A stretch of 64,000 bases of DNA from Tritrichomonas musculus (Eukaryota; Parabasalia; Tritrichomonadida; Tritrichomonadidae): positions 2,232,001-2,296,000 of the forward strand of contig JAPFFF010000002.1 in the NCBI GenBank assembly GCA_039105265.1, written 5' to 3'. Both the position numbers and the translations under genes were made by a program. Shown one piece after another: positions 17,905 to 27,800 of this stretch. The stretch's first letter is position 1. Every line of letters begins with the position of its first letter. The notes beneath the pieces are model-generated. The model saw nothing but the letters and a program-made list of their open reading frames with translations, had not been told where the DNA came from and did no database searches.

Positions 17905-18424
17905 CAAAAATGATACTCAACTCAATATTTTTGTATATTACATTTAGGTGGCTCCATATGTAGCTCCATATATGGACTAATATGCAGATTCCCATAATAG
18001 CTTTCCAAGTAGCTCCATTTGTGGCTCCATATATGGTGTGGTAGAATTCTACCAGACCAGGATTCTCCTGTGGACTACTATATGGCTCTCCTAAGCGGTC
18101 TGCGGGAAATCCCGTACACCCAATATTTAGTGGTTTTCATAATGAAATCTCAGGTGGTTCTAGATGACTAACAAAAACAATACTCAACTCAATATTTTTG
18201 TATACATTTTTGGGTTGTCCAGTTGTCCAAGTGTCCAAGTGTCCAAGTGTCCAGTTGTCCCCTTATCTATAAATTTGGAGATTGAATCCAGGAACACCTT
18301 AGAAACCCTTATGAATAAGCCAAAAATAGAAGGTCATGAGCGATGTCCCAAAGGTGTTCCCATAAGCGTTCCCATTGAGTAGGAACACTAATGAATCCCA
18401 AAAATAAATGAGAATTCCGGAGTT

Positions 18425-18727
18425 TCAATAGCATCTTGATACGTAGGACCGAAGGTCCCTGAGGCGGAACGCCGAACCCAAATCGAGTTCCTTGCGATCA
18501 TAGCTATCACCATCTATGATTTTGGCTCGAAGGGATTCCAAATCAGTTTCAAAATTTGATATTGTATCGATGAGATCATCCATGAAATCATCATCGTTGT
18601 GGTAGTCGAATGCAAGGGATTTCCATTGGGGGTATTTCTTGAGAATGACTCGTTCGAGGTAATCGAGTTTGACACCATTAGCTTCGACATTGGAGAGTTG
18701 TAGCATGGCAACTGTTGTTGAATTCAT
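18425..18727 (-). CDS. small acidic protein encoded in the satellite repeat (right copy)
   Basis: Same 100-residue protein as 11341-11643, mirrored by the inverted repeat, including the hairpin-encoded C-terminus. Confidence 0.5.
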   Translation of the reverse strand: MNSTTVAMLQLSNVEANGVKLDYLERVILKKYPQWKSLAFDYHNDDDFMDDLIDTISNFETDLESLRAKIIDGDSYDRKELDLGSAFRLRDLRSYVSRCY

Positions 18728-19194
18728 TTCTAACTGGATAAAAAATTGAATTGATTCGAGAATCGCGTTATTTTTGGAATTTGTATGGGTTGTCCCATAT
18801 GTGGTCCCATAAGTGGGCTATAAGTGGTTCCATCGGTCTGTTCCATTAGCTTGTGCCATTAGCTTGTTCCATTAGCTTGTTCCATAAGTGGTCTCATAAG
18901 TGGTCCCATAAGTGGGCTATAAGTGGTTCATAAGTGGCCTATTTTTGGAATTTGTATGGGCTCAAATATGGGCGTTTTATGGGCGTTTTGGGGTAGTATG
19001 CAATATAGGTCAAAAATAGGGAATTCTATGTGACCCCCGAATATGGGTCCAAATATGGGTCCAAGTGCGGGTTCAGAATATGGTGCTATGGGTGTATGCT
19101 ATTTTTGAAATTTAAAGGGGGCCAAAAGTGGGTCATTTTGGGCGTTTTAAGTGAGATTCTATCTGGTCCCGATTATTGATACACCATCACTACT

Positions 19195-19200
19195 AAGCTA
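19195..19200 (+). repeat. target-site duplication of the satellite, right copy
   Basis: AAGCTA directly after the element's right end, equal to 10868-10873. Confidence 0.88.
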
Positions 19201-19673
19201 ATGAAGGTCTAGAAGTACTTATACGTAGGATAGAGACATTAGAGGGTGAAAATATCGCATTAAAAGATACTATAGCAGCAATGGAAGCTAGGTTAACTGC
19301 ATTAGCGAATAGATTAACGCGAATTAAGTATACATTCAGCGTACCAAATAGTACTAGCATTCGTTACCAATTCGAACAACCATTTGATGCATATGAGGCA
19401 ACCCTCTATTTGACATATCATGAAAACAAAAATAATGTTGCCAGTGAAAAAGAAATTAAAATTAATATATCATTCAATGTTAAAAATTCACCTACGTATG
19501 AATATAAATACGAACCAAATAAGATCTGGTTAAACAATAATGAATTTCTATTAAATGGTAACAATTTAATGGTCAATCCAACAGCTAATTTCATATTGAT
19601 TGGTGGGTCATTCTTTTCATCAAATGGTATCTTAGCTGAAGATAATACCAAGAATGAAATACATTCATTATAA
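19201..19673 (+). pseudogene. Polinton D gene, 3' part right of the satellite
   Basis: The coding stretch begins with a coiled coil (LIRRIETLEGENIALKDTI, then MEARLTALANRLTRIK) and continues into a beta-rich C-terminal domain (YEATLYLTYHEN, EIKINISFNV). Shaft-then-head architecture is typical of trimeric fibre or spike proteins. It belongs to the gene whose other visible part is 10363-10873; the satellite separates them. The end lies six bases before D's terminal repeat. Confidence 0.6.
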
Positions 19674-19678
19674 GGAGG

Positions 19679-19950
19679 TAGGTACGAGATTCTCGGGGCA
19701 GGTACCTGTGCCGTTACATAGATGGGCGGTTGTGGGTGGGGTACCTGTGCCGTTTCATAAATGGTTGGCATTGAGGTGGGTGGATGGGATAACATGAAAA
19801 GAAGAAGAAGAATTTTTTTTTAAATTTTTTTTTTTATTTTTATTTTTATTTTTTATTTTTTTTTTTTTTTTATTTTTATTTTTTTTTTAACTAGTTCGTG
19901 TTGACGCGTGGGGAGCCAGCCCCAGCGGAAACCGACTAGTATATACTACT
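19679..19950 (-). repeat. right terminal repeat of Polinton D
   Basis: Same architecture as 9997-10362: short minisatellite (about two units), GAAGAAGAAG tract, T/A-rich run, hairpin, and terminal sequence that reads AGTAGTATATACTAGTCGG inward. After 19950 the composition drops sharply to very AT-rich DNA, supporting this as the element border. Confidence 0.75.
19905..19927 (+). other. subterminal hairpin of Polinton D end
   Basis: CGC-TGGGG / CCCCA-GCG around an AGCCAG loop; compare 10318-10339, where the inner pair is C-G instead of G-C. Confidence 0.7.
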
Positions 19951-20042
19951 CTTTTGTAGTTTACTTTATAAAATATTATTAATGATTTAAAATTCATAAA
20001 TATTTTATTTGACTCGAGATATTGACGAAACATTATTTTTTA

Positions 20043-20400
20043 AGGGCGTACGTCCAATTCAATGATCAGAATTCAATGAGATTTCTCAAATATTTTAATT
20101 CTTTTTGGAGTAAAAAAAGTTGAAGAATAAATTATATTTTGGAGAAAATAAAATGTCTATTATTTATAGATTGATGATATATTAAAAAAAATATTTTTAT
20201 GCATTATTTTTACATTTTAATTCAAAATTATTTTTTATAAAATTTTATCGGTCTAAAAAAAAATTTGTTTTTTTGATCGTTTAGGACAAATATCATCATT
20301 TTTGACCTAAACTTTTTCATAATTTGGAAGTATTGAAAGATGTATTCTATGAGTTTATTCAATATTAACAAGTTTACAACATTTTTGGGACATACGCCCT
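20043..20400. mobile_element. MITE-like element with 13-base inverted ends
   Basis: Starts AGGGCGTACGTCC and ends GGACATACGCCCT (one mismatch between the arms), with TA on both sides (20041-20042 and 20401-20402). It is 358 bases long and has no coding capacity. TA flanks suggest a Tc1/mariner-type MITE. Its ends differ from those of the mariner at 5050, so another transposase would be needed. Confidence 0.6.
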
Positions 20401-22459
20401 TAAATGGTTTTTAAATTCTCAGCATCCATTAAAACCACTTATGGCAAATGCCAGTATTGGATATATAGAAGTAAATAATCTTAATATTTTTTCATAAGAT
20501 AAAATATTCATTCAATTAAAGTAAAAATAAAAAAATCAAATAACGAGTTTTCACTTCACATGAATACCTCTTGAAGTGTCAAAAAATTGAAATAAAACTT
20601 AAAAAATCCATAGATCATAAGTTCAACCAATTAATTAAATGTTGCATCATATATTGATTATATATTTTGAATAAAAAATAATATTCTATATGCGGAATTT
20701 AAGATATGAAATAAATGATAGGGGGGTCAACCGTAAAATTATTGTCAAAATTTTAAAGCAAACTTAAAATCTGAGAATTTTTGTATAATAATTATAGAAC
20801 TATATAGTTCATTGAATATACTAATTATTAAAAATATTTTTTCCTAATTTTATCTATAGGGCCAAAAAAGGCAAAGCATTATAGTTGTAATGACTTGTGA
20901 TTTGAAAATTGAGTTATTTCTTAAAAATTTTCAGTAAAATCATTAAGATAATTAATAAAAGACTTTGTTCTGCCATTGAAATGATTATAAAACAGGTTTA
21001 AATGTGATAATTTTATAATTTTGCTCTTTAATTACATAAAATGTTATATGATAGTTATATTCTAAATGATTATATGAAATTGATGCAAATGTAATAAAAA
21101 TATTAGAAAATAAGAGAGAAAATCTATTAAAAATCAATTTTATGATAGATTGAAATATATATCATTGATTATATTATTATGATATTTAAATAATTTAAAT
21201 TGTGATTCAAAAATTAATTTTAAATTGATAACCTAAGCAAATAAATATTTTCATAATAACCTTCTTGAATAAAACTTAAAATATTAATCAATTTGATTCA
21301 AATAATCATAAAAGCCACTTTTTTAAAAAATGGTGAATTATGGTTAATTTTTTTTTTTAATTTTCGAAAAGTTGTTGCCTTTTGTGGACCTATAGATGAA
21401 ATTTAAGGGTAAAGTTGGCTTTTCTCAACTTTTTTTCCACTTTTTGTAATATCTTTCAAAATATTCTATGAGTTTTTGCTAATGGCAAATCTGATATTTC
21501 ATTAAAATATAAAAAATTTATATATTTCTTATCAAATCAACGTTTAATCATTTTTTATTTTATCCATTAAGATTATCATGTATAATCTTAATTTAAAAAA
21601 ATATAATTAATTTAAGATTAATTTTTTAAATAAGAATATTTTTGTTTAGATAGTTTTTTTCGAATTTCTATTTTCTCAAATAATTGAATAAAAAAAAATT
21701 CTTTCAAATAATTGTGAACCAATTTCTCTCATCAAAAAACAGTTTTATTGAATCAATATGAAAATAAAAAAGATATTTGTAATGAAATTTTATATGGAAT
21801 ACCTTATAATTTTAAAATTATTTAATTTCGTAAATAAAAGGATTTATTCGGAAAATTTATAAAAACATTGGTATGGATTCAGCAAAAATATATAGCTATT
21901 TCAATTGATAAATGGTTATTATAATACTTTTTCTATTCAATTAAATATAGAAAAAAAATAGTTTGGTATCTTGTTTTCTTTTATGTATAGAAGAATAAAA
22001 AAAAAATCGACTTTTTTTTGGATTAATATACTAATTTAATTATTTATTTTGATTTTTATGCAATGCATTAAAGCTTAAGTAATAATATAAACTATGGTTT
22101 CAATTGATAAATTAGTTTATTGTTCAAAATAAATTAATATTTTTTAATATATATGGATATATATGTTTTTGTAGTTTAATTAATTATTATGTCTATTAGC
22201 TGATTTTATATATATAAATTATGATAAATTTATTGAGATAAAAACATTTTTTATCTCATAATTTTGAATAAAAAAACGAAAAAGCATTCATTCAAATTTT
22301 TTTATCTCCATTGAATTTTTAAGTTAACTTAAAAAAAGAATATTTATTTCCATATTCATTATATTATTAATATTTAATAAATAATATATATATATATTAT
22401 ATATAAATTAATATAAAAATTATAATAATTTTTGCTTTTTTAATAATAAGATATGATAA

Positions 22460-22462
<3 letters not shown>

Positions 22463-22501
<39 letters not shown>
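22463..22501 (+). repeat. T39 tract
   Basis: Uninterrupted run of 39 T within AT-rich DNA; possibly slippage or the tail of an old insertion. No partner sequence is recognised. Confidence 0.9.
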
Positions 22502-22502
<1 letters not shown>

Positions 22503-23289
22503 ATTATATTCAACTTTCCAACCCTTTCAATATTTTCAAAAACAAACTTATTTGAAAGTGCCAGTTTTTCATTTTACACGCAATTAGATTCCTTAATTTT
22601 ATGTATATATCAAATACTACATAAAATATAATAGGAAAAATCCATCAAATCAAAAAATCACAGAAATAACAATATTCAATTTTCTCCATGATTCAAATTT
22701 TCTAATTTTGAATGGGCCATTTTATTATAATAAATGCTATTAATTATATTTTCCTAGTACAAATCCAAAAAGTTTCCTATTCGAGAAGAGCCGACTTGCT
22801 AACATCAAAATTTTCATGATAAAATTTTCAAATAATTTTATTGCATTTTAAAACAAATATTTTTCTTAATGAGTATCGAATATCAATCTAAAATATTCGT
22901 ATAAAAAATATATATCAACCAATATCAATAGAATTAAGTAGAAAAAATATTTTTTTCGAAATTGAAGAAAAAAAAGCATTGTAATTCAGTCTGCTTCAAA
23001 TTAAATATGATAAAAACAAATGATTCCCCTTGTATATATGTTTAAAATTAGAAATATGCACTTTTTTAGTAAAAAAATGTTTTCTTGATATTTTTTGGAT
23101 TATGTAATTTTCATTTTTTATTTTTTTCATAATTTGGACCATTTTTTGTTAAATATCCAAAATTCAGAATATTTTACATTACGTTGTAATGCTTTTTTGT
23201 ACAAAAATTGATTTGATAGCTCTGTGGAGCTCTTTTTTTCTGTTCATTTGAATGCCCCTCAGAAAATATTGAATTTACATAGAAATAAA

Positions 23290-23640
23290 AGTAGATACGT
23301 TAAGGAGGGCTCCGCTAAAAACGCTCCGCCCTGCCCTTAACAACATGTTAGGACCCCTTCCAGAGTGCCCCAGAGAGGTTCAACACCTTCCCAGACCCCT
23401 CCTGGAGCATATATGAGTACCCCTATAACTATATAGCTACAGAGCTTTGTAAACACTCTTCCACAAGCTCCAAAACCACGAAAAAACCCTATCTGGGACC
23501 CTCTAGAAACACTACTTCTGACCCCTTCCAGAGACCCTCAAAACCACGAAAAAACCCTATCTGGGACCCTCTAGAAACACCCCCTTCCAATAGCTCTACA
23601 GGGCTGTATATCGTAGCCGACATATCTAACCTTCTATTAA
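23290..23640 (+). repeat. left terminal region of Polinton C
   Basis: Begins AGTAGATACG. Contains a direct repeat of GCTCCGC at 23309-23326 and two copies of a 42-base unit starting CAAAACCACGAAAAAACCCT, one near 23471 and one near 23538. No coding frame. The border is set by composition and the AG start only. Confidence 0.5.
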
Positions 23641-23666
23641 TATTAATCCAATTTTTTCTACCCTAA

Positions 23667-23843
23667 ATGTCTATCGAATCAATCATCAATGGATTCTATG
23701 ACTACATAGATGACATTAACCGTATTCAGTCCGTCGACGATATCCTCGAATATCTTCATAAATACCTAGACTCAGTAGATATCGTTAGGGATTTCAACGT
23801 ATGCAACGTCATCGATTACTCTTCAAAAACAACCTCTAAATAA
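23667..23843 (+). CDS. small acidic protein (Polinton C)
   Basis: 58 residues, starting MSIESIINGFYDYIDDINR, mainly an amphipathic acidic helix and then a short polar tail. The ATG follows a pyrimidine-rich leader (ATTTTTTCTACCCTAA), like other genes in this window. No family recognised. It is the first gene inside C's left end. Being short, it could be chance, but the composition is coding-like against its surroundings. Confidence 0.4.
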   Translation: MSIESIINGFYDYIDDINRIQSVDDILEYLHKYLDSVDIVRDFNVCNVIDYSSKTTSK

Positions 23844-24179
23844 AGATTTTATTTTTCTCATCCAAAGCTTAGCTTTATTTTTCATAAATTAAATGAGTTA
23901 CAGAAGAGACGTACAGGTTAGTAGTATATGTATGTGCGTATTGGGGGTCAGATAATTTTGAAGCATTTTCGCGGTTCCCCCTTATTGGTTTCTCCGGCCG
24001 TTTCGTCATTTTTGGGCCACCACATTGAACTCTAGGATTTCTAGCTCATTGTCTACAACACTGTGAACCCCAACTATGAAACTCAAGGATTTGTAGCACT
24101 TTTTGGAATCAAATAATTTCAGCCCCAGAATCACCAAAGAGTAAATCAATATTTTTTTAAATTTTTATTTTCACCACAA
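23844..24179 (+). other. intergenic stretch of Polinton C
   Basis: 336 bases without an open frame. A hairpin AAAGC-TTA-GCTTT lies at 23864-23876, 20 bases after the preceding stop, in a position suited to a 3' end signal. The rest shows nothing I can name. Confidence 0.5.
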
Positions 24180-24632
24180 ATGAGCACTCAACTGAAAGTC
24201 TATGAGTATATCAATTCTTTCATTTCATTATTGGAAACACCAGAAGATTTCAAGCACTGCGATTTCACATTGCTTTGTGATAAATATCCTATCAATTCTG
24301 GGAAATCAAATTATCTTGCGAAAGTGTTATACATTTCACTACAAACACCTGATAAAACAATTAGATTCTACCCTGATAAAATCAAAGAAATGGGTTTCGA
24401 ATATGTTGTTTTAACATCAAATGCGAGACGAAGAATCAATATCAATTCACCAGAATTCTTTGTAAACGGTAATACAGAAAAACAAGTATTTAAGGAGCAT
24501 CCTTTTTATAACTACTCTATTGAGCGAATTAATAAAGCAAACAAAGAAATTCTATTAAAGCTGAGAGAGAAATATGATATACCTGAACCAACAATCTTTA
24601 AGGGTACTCATCAAAATATTGTATTAGACTAA
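24180..24632 (+). CDS. unknown protein (Polinton C)
   Basis: 150 residues: an N-terminal helix, a beta-rich middle (AKVLYISLQTPDKTIRFY, FEYVVLTSNARRRINI) and a basic helical C-terminus. No motif recognised and no membrane segment. The ATG is preceded by TTTTCACCACAA, similar to leaders before other genes here. It lies in a co-directional pair with 24660-25082, 27 bases apart. Confidence 0.55.
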   Translation: MSTQLKVYEYINSFISLLETPEDFKHCDFTLLCDKYPINSGKSNYLAKVLYISLQTPDKTIRFYPDKIKEMGFEYVVLTSNARRRININSPEFFVNGNTEKQVFKEHPFYNYSIERINKANKEILLKLREKYDIPEPTIFKGTHQNIVLD

Positions 24633-24659
24633 AAATAATTATTTTTTTATTCTTAACAA

Positions 24660-25082
24660 ATGACAAACGAAATAATAAGAAAAATCGATGATATGATAGC
24701 TGATTTGTATACATTAAAATTATGGGTGCATACTGAACAAAAAAAAGACAGTTCGTCTAACAGTGAGCCGGAAGAGAATTCTTTAGAAGAACCTCAAAGT
24801 GAAAGTAGTATACCACCTCCAACAAGTGAAGGACCAATAGCAGAACCTAGAAAAGTCATCCATAGACGTACAAACCGTTCATTTCCATTAAATAAATCAA
24901 AGAATCTCAATGATGAACAACGTAATAAAGTATTAGCATTTGCAAATGAAAATAAACAACTCATCTTGGATCAACCATCTGCTACAAGAAATGAATTCCT
25001 TCAAAAGCTTGTTCACGATAAATTGAATGTTAATCTTTCTGCATACATGTCTGGTAAGATAATTACTATGCTCAGTTTTTAA
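24660..25082 (+). CDS. unknown protein with acidic/proline linker and basic C-terminal domain (Polinton C)
   Basis: 140 residues. Residues 1-25 form a helix; 28-65 are Ser, Glu and Pro rich; 66-140 hold a basic start (RKVIHRRTNRSFPLNK) followed by a helical domain (DEQRNKVLAFANENKQLIL). The C-terminal domain has the look of a small DNA- or protein-binding helical bundle. Its end overlaps the end of the converging fibre gene by 11 bases. Function unknown. Confidence 0.5.
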   Translation: MTNEIIRKIDDMIADLYTLKLWVHTEQKKDSSSNSEPEENSLEEPQSESSIPPPTSEGPIAEPRKVIHRRTNRSFPLNKSKNLNDEQRNKVLAFANENKQLILDQPSATRNEFLQKLVHDKLNVNLSAYMSGKIITMLSF

Positions 25083-27795
25083 ATACAGCAAGTGTTTTAT
25101 CATCTATTATTGCAATAATAACTCCCACAGTCATACGTTTAATCTTTGATGTTATTGCAGTTTCACCACTAAGAATCTTCAATTTATTGTCTTCATTATC
25201 AATAAATACTTCATCTCCAATACCATAACAAGATGAATCATCAACTTTTACAAGATAATCGCCATGGGAAGTGAAGGTAATACAATTATTTTTTTGGTCG
25301 ATTCTAACACAAATACCAACATATTCTTTCCATGAACCAGTAGTTTTGACACTGCAAATACAATCTGTAGTATCATTCACTGTTGAAGATATCCACGTAT
25401 CACCATCATGTTTATAAACCTTACCAGTCATATATACTGGAGCTCCAATAACGAAATCATTTATTGAATTTACAGATGACTCAATTGGGGAGTAGTGAGT
25501 AATTGTATTTGAACCGTTTGATGTAATTGTACCGTTAACTAAAAGATTAGAATCAATTTGAGTAGTTCTTGCAGAACCAAACATTTTAAAAGATTGAAAT
25601 TTATAACCGTCAACATATATATACAATTCACCTGTATTAGCAAATTTTGACGATTTATATTCAAAATCAGTATTATATACATCATTATATCCAAAACTAA
25701 TTGAAGTAATAACATTAGCATCAACAGAACTATAAAATTTAGCTATATTACTTGCTGGACAAGATATTTCTAACAAACTATTTTTTGCCACATATTTTCC
25801 ATCACATTCACTCTTCAAAGCATAATTTGTCAAATCCACAGGTTCAGGAATATCACTTTTCAATGCTATTGTATCATGTTGTTCACCAATATCAGCAATC
25901 ATATTATTATATGAGGTAGGCGTTGTTACATTATTGAGTTTAACATTGAACTCTCCAAAATTGTTGTCCTCCCATGTTATTGCATACTCATGACCATTAA
26001 TGTTATACATCATCGTGTGAACATCTTCTGATATGGAAGTAGTTTTAAATATAAAATCAAAGGTTTCTGTATAGTCAGCAAAGGTGGCATTAAATTTAAT
26101 ATGAGCTCCTTCATTGAATGGTAATATTTTTGGAGCGCCGTTATAAGCCATCTTCCCAACAGTTAATATTGTCTTATTTGTAGAGCAATAAGATAAGTCA
26201 TTATATGCTCTAATTTCACTTTTCAATGCATAATTTGACAAATCAACTGGTTCAGGTAATTCACTCTTTAATGCTATTTTATCATTATTTTCTATATAAG
26301 CAGATTCAATAATAAGATCAAATAATATTGGGTCATTTGCTGAAGTTAATACTAATTCTGTTGTTGATTCACTCCAAATTAACCATATATTTGTTTCAGT
26401 ATTGAGAAGCATAAAATGATTATCTTCAACATTATCATCAGATTTAAAATTAATATCAAATTCATATTCAACATTATCATAAATATATTTTCCAATTAAT
26501 TTAGCATTTTCATTATATTTTATTTTTGCTATTTTTGCACTATCATTAGAATTTGGATATTTATCGTTATAATCTATTTGATATTTATTAGTTGATACTA
26601 CTTCTAATTCTCGTTTATCATAAAAGCTTAAATCATTTTTTCTTCGATATTTTTCATCACAAGTATCTAAAATAATTGTATTAAATTCTCCGGCAACAAG
26701 AGATGTTAAAATAGCAGATGCTTGAGCTGATAACGGTTTATCATCATCAGTCATTATTTTCTGGAGAACATCATCTGATGGTTTTTCGTCTGGGTTCAAT
26801 TGCAATTCACTATTTTTGAGAATATCTGATTTTAATGAATAATTATCTTTTATGAGATTCATATTTGGAATACAATATTCATCATAAACATCAGGTTTGT
26901 ATGAATAACTTACTGATTCTAAATTGGCATCATAGTTATCATTATATCTGAATGCTCCATCGTAATAGCGATAATAAATAGACAAAGTATTTTCATCTTT
27001 CATGTAATAATAATATTCTGCGTCTTCACTATCATACAAATATTCTCCTGAAATATCTTCATTATTGCAAGAACCTTTTACTATTAATGATGATTTCTTT
27101 AATATGTTGCATAAATCTCCATCCAAATTTACAATATTCGTTCTTCTATCTTCATCATTGGTTGTTCCGTTTACGAATTTTGTAGCGATTGATAATTCTT
27201 GAGTTATTTTCTCAGTTGATAATATGTCTTGTTTTTTTACATAAGACTGTAAGTCCTGGGTTTTCACATGCTCATCTAAGTTCGTAAGCTTCGCGTAAGA
27301 CTGTAAGTCCTGCGCTTTAGCGTATGGTTCCAAAGCAGTTGTTAAAGCAGATTCATTAACCAAATCTGTAGGTATTTCAGGTATGTCAGTTGATAATGCA
27401 AAATTGTTAACAATGTAATCACGTAATGTATTAACAGCGTTTTCACAAGCTAAAGCTTGAGCTTTGCTTTGCAAGTCTAGTTCTTCACTACTAGCATACT
27501 TTAATAATTCTTTATTGAATTCCTCTGTTTTCAAATAATCGAATAAATCAGTTGTTTTCGCATAAGACTGTAAGTCCTGGGTTTTCACATACTCGCTTAA
27601 GCTCGTAAGCTTTGCATATGGTTCCAATAATTCTTTCAATTCCTCAGTATTCAAGCTTGACCCCAAATTATTTCCGTTATTGCATTGACACCCACATGAA
27701 GTGGCATATTGTTTTATGTATTCTATTATTAATTCATCTATTGTATTTACCCTTTTGATACCACCTGCTTGCTCTATCGTAAACATTTTGAACAT
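25072..27795 (-). CDS. large fibre-like protein (Polinton C)
   Basis: 907 residues. The N-terminal 200 are a coiled-coil shaft with repeats of the type (V/A)KTQDLQSYAK. The middle has several beta-rich domains separated by YALKSE(I/C)-type linkers, each domain about 100 residues. The C-terminal 150 (THYSPIESSVN, then GAPVYMTGKVYKHDGD and TDCICSV) match the C-terminus of the 1587-residue protein at 40895-45658. Shaft plus repeated heads fit a receptor-binding fibre on the virion surface. The frame is whole. It diverges from the gene at 27801, six bases away, so the two must share a promoter region. Confidence 0.65.
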   Translation of the reverse strand: MFKMFTIEQAGGIKRVNTIDELIIEYIKQYATSCGCQCNNGNNLGSSLNTEELKELLEPYAKLTSLSEYVKTQDLQSYAKTTDLFDYLKTEEFNKELLKYASSEELDLQSKAQALACENAVNTLRDYIVNNFALSTDIPEIPTDLVNESALTTALEPYAKAQDLQSYAKLTNLDEHVKTQDLQSYVKKQDILSTEKITQELSIATKFVNGTTNDEDRRTNIVNLDGDLCNILKKSSLIVKGSCNNEDISGEYLYDSEDAEYYYYMKDENTLSIYYRYYDGAFRYNDNYDANLESVSYSYKPDVYDEYCIPNMNLIKDNYSLKSDILKNSELQLNPDEKPSDDVLQKIMTDDDKPLSAQASAILTSLVAGEFNTIILDTCDEKYRRKNDLSFYDKRELEVVSTNKYQIDYNDKYPNSNDSAKIAKIKYNENAKLIGKYIYDNVEYEFDINFKSDDNVEDNHFMLLNTETNIWLIWSESTTELVLTSANDPILFDLIIESAYIENNDKIALKSELPEPVDLSNYALKSEIRAYNDLSYCSTNKTILTVGKMAYNGAPKILPFNEGAHIKFNATFADYTETFDFIFKTTSISEDVHTMMYNINGHEYAITWEDNNFGEFNVKLNNVTTPTSYNNMIADIGEQHDTIALKSDIPEPVDLTNYALKSECDGKYVAKNSLLEISCPASNIAKFYSSVDANVITSISFGYNDVYNTDFEYKSSKFANTGELYIYVDGYKFQSFKMFGSARTTQIDSNLLVNGTITSNGSNTITHYSPIESSVNSINDFVIGAPVYMTGKVYKHDGDTWISSTVNDTTDCICSVKTTGSWKEYVGICVRIDQKNNCITFTSHGDYLVKVDDSSCYGIGDEVFIDNEDNKLKILSGETAITSKIKRMTVGVIIAIIDDKTLAVFKN

Positions 27796-27800
27796 AATAA

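Larger units (their letters stand above)
10874..19194 (+). mobile_element. 8.3 kb primase-helicase satellite with Polinton-type ends
   Basis: The element is 8321 bases with inverted repeats of about 1.83 kb, ends AGTAGTGATGG...CCATCACTACT and a 6-base duplication AAGCTA. AG...CT ends and a 6-base duplication are Polinton hallmarks and imply mobilisation by a Polinton-type integrase. Inside are a primase/SF3 helicase region on the minus strand, an HNH region and a coiled-coil protein on the plus strand, plus two small genes duplicated in the repeats. No integrase, capsid, packaging ATPase or protease is seen, so it would depend on Polintons for insertion and perhaps for particles. It looks broken at about two to three places. 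The near-identical repeat arms suggest a young insertion. Confidence 0.8.
17361..19194 (-). repeat. satellite right terminal inverted repeat
   Basis: 1834 bases complementary to 10874-12706, ending CCATCACTACT at 19194. It contains the second copies of the two small genes and of the hairpin cluster. Arms this similar point to recent insertion or to conversion between the arms during replication. Confidence 0.92.
10363..19950 (+). mobile_element. Polinton D (right end only; contains the satellite)
   Basis: Only the right end of this element is in view: one split gene (10363-10873 and 19201-19673) and the terminal repeat at 19679-19950, which is the same kind as that of Polinton A. The rest of D should lie left of the window, beyond A's left end. 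D is therefore older than both A and the satellite, which inserted into it. It is broken by at least those two insertions. Confidence 0.65.
19951..23289. other. very AT-rich geneless DNA, probably host locus between Polintons D and C
   Basis: 3.3 kb of A/T runs with no open frame worth reporting on either strand. Apart from the MITE-like element at 20043-20400 and a T run at 22463-22501, I see no RNA gene, terminal repeat or coding remnant. The composition differs strongly from the elements on both sides. Confidence 0.7.
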
